Assembly (NCBI RefSeq): GCF_900130065.1
Contig: NZ_FQXV01000003.1
Location: 274,387-338,386 of the forward strand
Direction: 5' to 3'
DNA length: 64,000 nucleotides
Source: Sporobacter termitidis DSM 10068
Lineage (GTDB): Bacteria > Bacillota > Clostridia > Oscillospirales > Oscillospiraceae
Shown one piece after another: positions 60,388 through 64,000 of the stretch (positions are counted from its first letter, which is position 1; every line of letters begins with the position of its first letter). Under the pieces are notes generated by a model. That model made no database searches. It was given only the letters and a program-made list of their open reading frames with translations, and had not been told where the DNA came from. The translations under genes and the position numbers were made by a program.

Positions 60388-61752
60388 ATGAGAAAACTCA
60401 ATTTTTTACATGGCTCATTCGTCGTCGCGTTTATCAATATACTTATCGGGCTTATCGGTTTTTTCTATAATGTCATACTCTCGAAGCTGATCGGCGCCGA
60501 AGGCATCGGGCTGTTCCAGATGACCTCGAGCGTCCTGATGCCCTTCCTGATTATTACGACGGGCGGAATCCCAACAGCCGTTTCAAGGCTCGTGGCTGAA
60601 CAACGCTCCGGCAACAGCACATACACCGGGCGGCGGATCTTCGAATCCGCCGTCGTTTTCACCCTGGCCGTATCGCTCTGTCTCAGCCTGATCCTGATAG
60701 CCTTGGCCGGGATAATTTCCTCAGGGCTTTTTGTCAACGAGGAACTGTTGCCCTGCCTCCTTCTGGCGGCCCCCGCCGTCGTTATCATTTCCATGACCGC
60801 CGTTTTCAGAGGATATCTCTATGGCATGCGCCTGATGACGGCGGCCGGCGCCTCGGAAATCATCGAGCATCTGACGCGGTTTTTGATCGTCATCGGCTTT
60901 CTGACGCTCCTTCAGCCGGTTTCACCGGCCTGGGGCGCCGCGATTGCCGTCTGCGGAATCAGCGTTGGAGAGCTTGCCGACTTGATCTGGCTGATATGGG
61001 TCGAGAAACGTGAGGCCGCGCGCCTTCCGCGCCCCAAGCTCTCCCCCGCCGGTCTGCCGGGAACCCTCACCGTACTTCTGGACATTGCCGGACCTTTGAC
61101 GCTCACCGGCCTGTCCAGCACCATCATGCAGTCGGCAAACGCCGTCCTGATCCCTCTGCGGCTGATGGCTTCCGGCCTTTCAGGCACGGAAGCGGCGGCT
61201 GAATTCGGCCGTCTGACCGGAATGGTGTTCCCCCTCGTTTATCTGCCCTTTACGGTGACTTCGGCGCTTGTTGTCAATATTATCCCGAACCTGTCGGCAC
61301 AATACAGCGCAAGAAACTCCAGGAAGGCCCTCAGAACCATCCGCCAGGCCGTCGGGCTCACGCTCGCAGCAGCTGTGCCGCTCGCTGTCCTATATGTGAC
61401 TTTGTCGCAGCCGTTAGGCGCGGCCCTCTATCATGACGCCGGGGTCGGCGGTTTGATCCGGGCGATGGGCGGCGCAACGGTCTTTCTTGCCCTGCAGCAC
61501 ACCTTCTCCGGTATCCTGAACAGCATCGGCAAGCAGAATCAGGCGACATTTCACCGGCTGGCAGGCCTCTGTGTCCAGCTTGGCGTCGCTTATTGGCTCG
61601 TCGGCAATCCCGATTTGGGAGTGTCCGGCTATGTCGTCAGCTTTTATTTATACACGCTCATCGTCTGCGTCCTGGACGGTTTCGCTATTCGGCGGGGCTT
61701 CGGACCGCCTGCAGCACGGCAAGACCGGCGCGCGCTTCGCTATTCCTCTTGA
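60388..61752 (+). CDS. SpoVB-type polysaccharide/lipid flippase (MOP superfamily)
   Basis: 454 residues, about 12-14 hydrophobic segments. N-terminal pattern GFFYNVILSKLIGAEGIGLFQM and TTGGIPTAVSRLVAEQ is characteristic of the SpoVB/MurJ-like branch of polysaccharide flippases. In sporulating cells SpoVB-type proteins move a lipid-linked precursor across the membrane for cortex synthesis. Somewhat shorter than SpoVB (about 515). GGAGAAG ahead of ATG 60388; diverges from riboswitch 3 and precedes riboswitch 4. Confidence 0.85.
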   Translation: MRKLNFLHGSFVVAFINILIGLIGFFYNVILSKLIGAEGIGLFQMTSSVLMPFLIITTGGIPTAVSRLVAEQRSGNSTYTGRRIFESAVVFTLAVSLCLSLILIALAGIISSGLFVNEELLPCLLLAAPAVVIISMTAVFRGYLYGMRLMTAAGASEIIEHLTRFLIVIGFLTLLQPVSPAWGAAIAVCGISVGELADLIWLIWVEKREAARLPRPKLSPAGLPGTLTVLLDIAGPLTLTGLSSTIMQSANAVLIPLRLMASGLSGTEAAAEFGRLTGMVFPLVYLPFTVTSALVVNIIPNLSAQYSARNSRKALRTIRQAVGLTLAAAVPLAVLYVTLSQPLGAALYHDAGVGGLIRAMGGATVFLALQHTFSGILNSIGKQNQATFHRLAGLCVQLGVAYWLVGNPDLGVSGYVVSFYLYTLIVCVLDGFAIRRGFGPPAARQDRRALRYSS

Positions 61753-61796
61753 CAGATTTCCATTATCGGGCAATAATGAAGAAAAATACGTTCGCA

Positions 61797-61952
61797 GCGA
61801 AAAGCCACGAAACGTGGCCGAGGGAAGCCGGGTGCAAATCCCGCGTGGAGCCGCCGCTGTAAGAGCATGAGCAGTGCTCCGATATGCCACTGTGATTTAT
61901 CATGGGAAGGCGGAGCCTGCGACGACGCTCAAGCCAGAAGACCTGCGCTGCG
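61797..61952 (+). ncRNA. Cobalamin riboswitch 4 (corrinoid activase)
   Basis: Landmarks in order: AAGCCACG/CGTGGCC stem, GGGAAGCCGGGTGCAAATCCCG, AGCCGCCGCTGTAA, ATGCCACTGTG, ATGGGAAGGCG, GACGACGC, AAGCCAGAAGACCTGC. Full B12-element consensus. Confidence 0.92.
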
Positions 61953-62031
61953 AACTGAAATCCACCCGCCGACGGACCTTTTGGCTTGTGTGACGCAAAA
62001 GCGGCGTATTTAACCGTTTTGTTTGTCATGC

Positions 62032-62063
62032 CCTTTCCGATGCCGGGGAGGGCGTTTTATTTT
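62032..62063 (+). terminator. Riboswitch 4 terminator
   Basis: GCCCTTTCC-GATGCC-GGGGAGGGC followed by GTTTTATTTT, 31 bases before the activase start. Confidence 0.75.
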
Positions 62064-62093
62064 GGAATAGATTCGGAATAGAAAGGGATGGAT

Positions 62094-64000
62094 ATGAACA
62101 AAGTCGTATTTCAATTTGAGGACGGCGGGGACGTGACAATCTTCGCCGCTCCCGGCGAAAACCTGTTGGACCTGGCGCGCAAGGCCAACGTCGTCATCGA
62201 CGCGCCCTGCTCCGGCAACGGCTCCTGCGGCAAGTGCCGGGTCCAGCTCATGTCGGGCGAGCTGAAGAGCAAAAAGACCCTGCACCTGGACGATAACGAG
62301 TTCAATGAGGGCTGGCGGCTGGCCTGCGGGTCCGCCGTCGTCTCCGACGTGAAGGTCCTGGTGCCCGACATCGCCTCGGCTTACAAAAGCCGCATGAAAA
62401 CGGCCGACCTGTCCTCTCCCGCCGAGATCAAGATTTTCAACGAGCTGCAGGACAACCTGCACAGCGTCGGTATGCATGAGGGCGGCCAGCTCAAAGTCTT
62501 CGCCGTCAAAATGGACATGCCCACGCTGGAGGACACCATGCCGGACAACGAGCGCTTTTCCCGCGCCGTCTGCGAGGTCACGGGCGCCTCAAACGTCATC
62601 GTCCCCTTCTTCGTCCTTAAAAAGCTGCCGGACCTTTTACGCGACAACGACTTCGCGCTCCGGTGCGTGGGCGAGCTGTACGAGGGCACGATAGAGATTC
62701 TCGACCTGTCCAGCGACACCGGCACCGCGCCGGTGTGCGGCCTTGCCATCGACATCGGCACCACCACGGTCTCCGGCGTCCTTGTGGACCTCGCCACCGG
62801 CTCCATCCTGTCCAAGGCCAGCGCCGGCAACGGCCAGATCCGCTACGGGGCTGACGTTATCAACCGCATCGTCGAGCAGCAGAAGCAGGGCGGCGTCCAA
62901 AAGCTCCAGAAGGCCATCATCGACGAGACGCTCCTGCCGCTCATCGACGTTTTGTGCAAGGACGCCGGCGTCCCTAAAAAGCGCGTTTTCCACATGACGG
63001 TAGCGTCCAACACGACGATGAACCACCTGCTCCTGGGCGTCAACGCCGACTTTCTGCGCACGGAGCCGTATGTGCCCACGTTTTTCAGCATGCGCCCCGT
63101 TTTGACCCGCGCCCTCGGCATCGAGCTGGCCCCCGCCGCCAAGCTCAGCGTCGCGCCCAACATCGGCAGCTACGTGGGCGGCGACATCACGGCCGGCGCC
63201 CTGGCCTCCATGATCTGGAACGCGCAGGAGCTCTCCATGCTCATCGACCTGGGCACCAACGGCGAGATCGTCTTCGGCAACACCGAGTTTCTCATGTCCT
63301 GCGCCTGCTCGGCCGGCCCCGCCTTTGAGGGCGGCGATATCTCCTGCGGCATGCGCGCCACCACCGGCGCCATCGAGGCTGTCACCATCGACAAGGATAC
63401 CATGGAACCGGCGATGTCCGTTATCGGCCACATCCGCCCCGTGGGCCTCTGCGGCTCCGGCATCATCGACATGATCGCCGAGCTCTTCCGCACCGGGATC
63501 ATCAACGGCAAGGGCAAATTCGTCCGCGAGGGCAAGCGCGTCAAGCACGACGAGTTCGGCATCGGCAGCTATATTCTCGCCTTCCCCGAGGAGTCGGCCA
63601 GCGGCCGGCAGGTGGCCATCACCGAGGTGGACATCGACAACTTCATCCGGGCCAAGGGCGCCATCTTCTCCGCCATCATGACCCTCATCTCCTCCCTGGG
63701 CTTCACCCCCGACATGCTGGAGCACGTGGCCGTGGCCGGCGGCATCGGCAGCGGCATCAATATCAAAAACGCCATCCGCATCGGCATGTTCCCGGACCTC
63801 CCAGTTGAGAAATACTCCTACATCGGCAACTCCTCCCTGGCCGGCGCCTACGCCATGCTCACCTCCGAGGACGCCGCCACAAAGCTTAACGAGATCGCCA
63901 GGTGCATGACATATCTGGAGCTCTCCACCCAGCCCGGCTACATGGACGCCTTCGTCGCCGCCTGCTTCCTCCCTCATACCGACGCCGCCCTCTTCCCGTC
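62094..64000 (+). CDS. Corrinoid reductive activase (RACE/RamA-like), 5' part
   Basis: 635 residues visible; the frame is open at the window end. ATG 62094 is taken because GAAAGGG lies seven bases ahead; ATG 62088 is two codons upstream. N-terminal 2Fe-2S ferredoxin domain with CSGNGSCGKC...LACG (about 41-84), a linker domain, then an ASKHA-type ATPase part: AIDIGTTTVSG, NTTMNHLL, APNIGSYVGGDITAG, IDLGTNGEIV, VGLCGSGIID, AVAGGIGSGINI. These enzymes use ATP to drive one-electron reduction of inactive Co(II) corrinoid proteins in methyl transfer. B12 riboswitch control fits. Confidence 0.92.
   Translation, partial: MNKVVFQFEDGGDVTIFAAPGENLLDLARKANVVIDAPCSGNGSCGKCRVQLMSGELKSKKTLHLDDNEFNEGWRLACGSAVVSDVKVLVPDIASAYKSRMKTADLSSPAEIKIFNELQDNLHSVGMHEGGQLKVFAVKMDMPTLEDTMPDNERFSRAVCEVTGASNVIVPFFVLKKLPDLLRDNDFALRCVGELYEGTIEILDLSSDTGTAPVCGLAIDIGTTTVSGVLVDLATGSILSKASAGNGQIRYGADVINRIVEQQKQGGVQKLQKAIIDETLLPLIDVLCKDAGVPKKRVFHMTVASNTTMNHLLLGVNADFLRTEPYVPTFFSMRPVLTRALGIELAPAAKLSVAPNIGSYVGGDITAGALASMIWNAQELSMLIDLGTNGEIVFGNTEFLMSCACSAGPAFEGGDISCGMRATTGAIEAVTIDKDTMEPAMSVIGHIRPVGLCGSGIIDMIAELFRTGIINGKGKFVREGKRVKHDEFGIGSYILAFPEESASGRQVAITEVDIDNFIRAKGAIFSAIMTLISSLGFTPDMLEHVAVAGGIGSGINIKNAIRIGMFPDLPVEKYSYIGNSSLAGAYAMLTSEDAATKLNEIARCMTYLELSTQPGYMDAFVAACFLPHTDAALFP

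Noticed and set aside
62637..63977. 446-codon minus-strand frame opposite the corrinoid activase
   Set aside because: Shadow of the activase: Gly/Asp/His-rich translation with no recognisable domain, while the plus strand carries clear ferredoxin and ASKHA motifs.

Overview
The window reads as chromosome of a Gram-positive, spore-forming, anaerobic Clostridia member (Oscillospiraceae-like; inference). Supporting signs are GerW and SpoVB-type sporulation proteins, three C-terminal SLH domains on a giant surface protein, a zinc-lid adenylate kinase, a ferredoxin-type corrinoid activase, strong AGGAGG ribosome sites and several TTG/GTG starts. Base composition is mostly moderately GC-rich, with AT-richer patches at 19.7-23.0 kb and 49.4-51.5 kb.

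Layout. 0-1.5 kb: 3' end of a GT28-type glycosyltransferase and a convergent TetR regulator. 1.9-10.9 kb: an orphan TRAP-type binding lipoprotein, a NarL/DesK-type two-component system, and a sugar-type ABC importer (binding protein, permease, double ATPase, permease). The two-component operon and the importer share a 14-bp palindrome in the class II activator position. 11.1-12.3 kb: a COG0523-type GTPase preceded by a 43-codon small ORF. 12.5-19.6 kb: TetR, ECF S component, EcfT, double EcfA and two ABC permease-ATPases of the YbtP/YbtQ kind. 19.7-23.7 kb: a TetR-MFS drug-efflux operon with an LmrA/YxaF-like operator, two accessory genes and adk. 23.8-28.3 kb: tRNA-Val, an ABC-F protein, a flavodoxin-fold reductase, a VanY-type peptidase and a zinc-ribbon membrane protein.

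28.3-46.3 kb is the most striking part: a haem-acquisition island. It holds two cytoplasmic regulators (29.5 and 34.4 kb) in which a DtxR-like winged helix without the usual metal ligands is joined to a C-terminal domain resembling a NEAT haem-binding domain. It also holds a CydDC-like ABC pair whose first subunit carries an N-terminal DUF454 domain, a small secreted protein, a 2071-residue SLH-anchored protein with two NEAT-like domains, a Shp-like haem protein and an HtsABC-like haem ABC importer. A palindrome GTTAGA-N4-TCTAAC lies upstream of regulator 1, the exporter operon, the surface/haem operon and, 16 kb away, the ECF-YbtPQ operon; a fifth copy is built into the terminator behind regulator 1. 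I propose that the HTH-NEAT proteins sense haem and control this regulon (inference).

46.3-51.5 kb: a methyltransferase and CPC-type metal ATPase (CsoR-like operator upstream), an arginine-deiminase-family enzyme, and DUF2953-GerW. 51.8-64 kb: four cobalamin riboswitches with visible terminators. They precede a Dpp/Nik-type ABC importer, two tandem SseB-like genes and a corrinoid reductive activase running off the end; a SpoVB-type flippase sits between. Three copies of a structured repeat lie around the SseB genes, and three degenerate tRNA-Lys-like 3' halves lie at 46.3, 49.3 and 51.6 kb.
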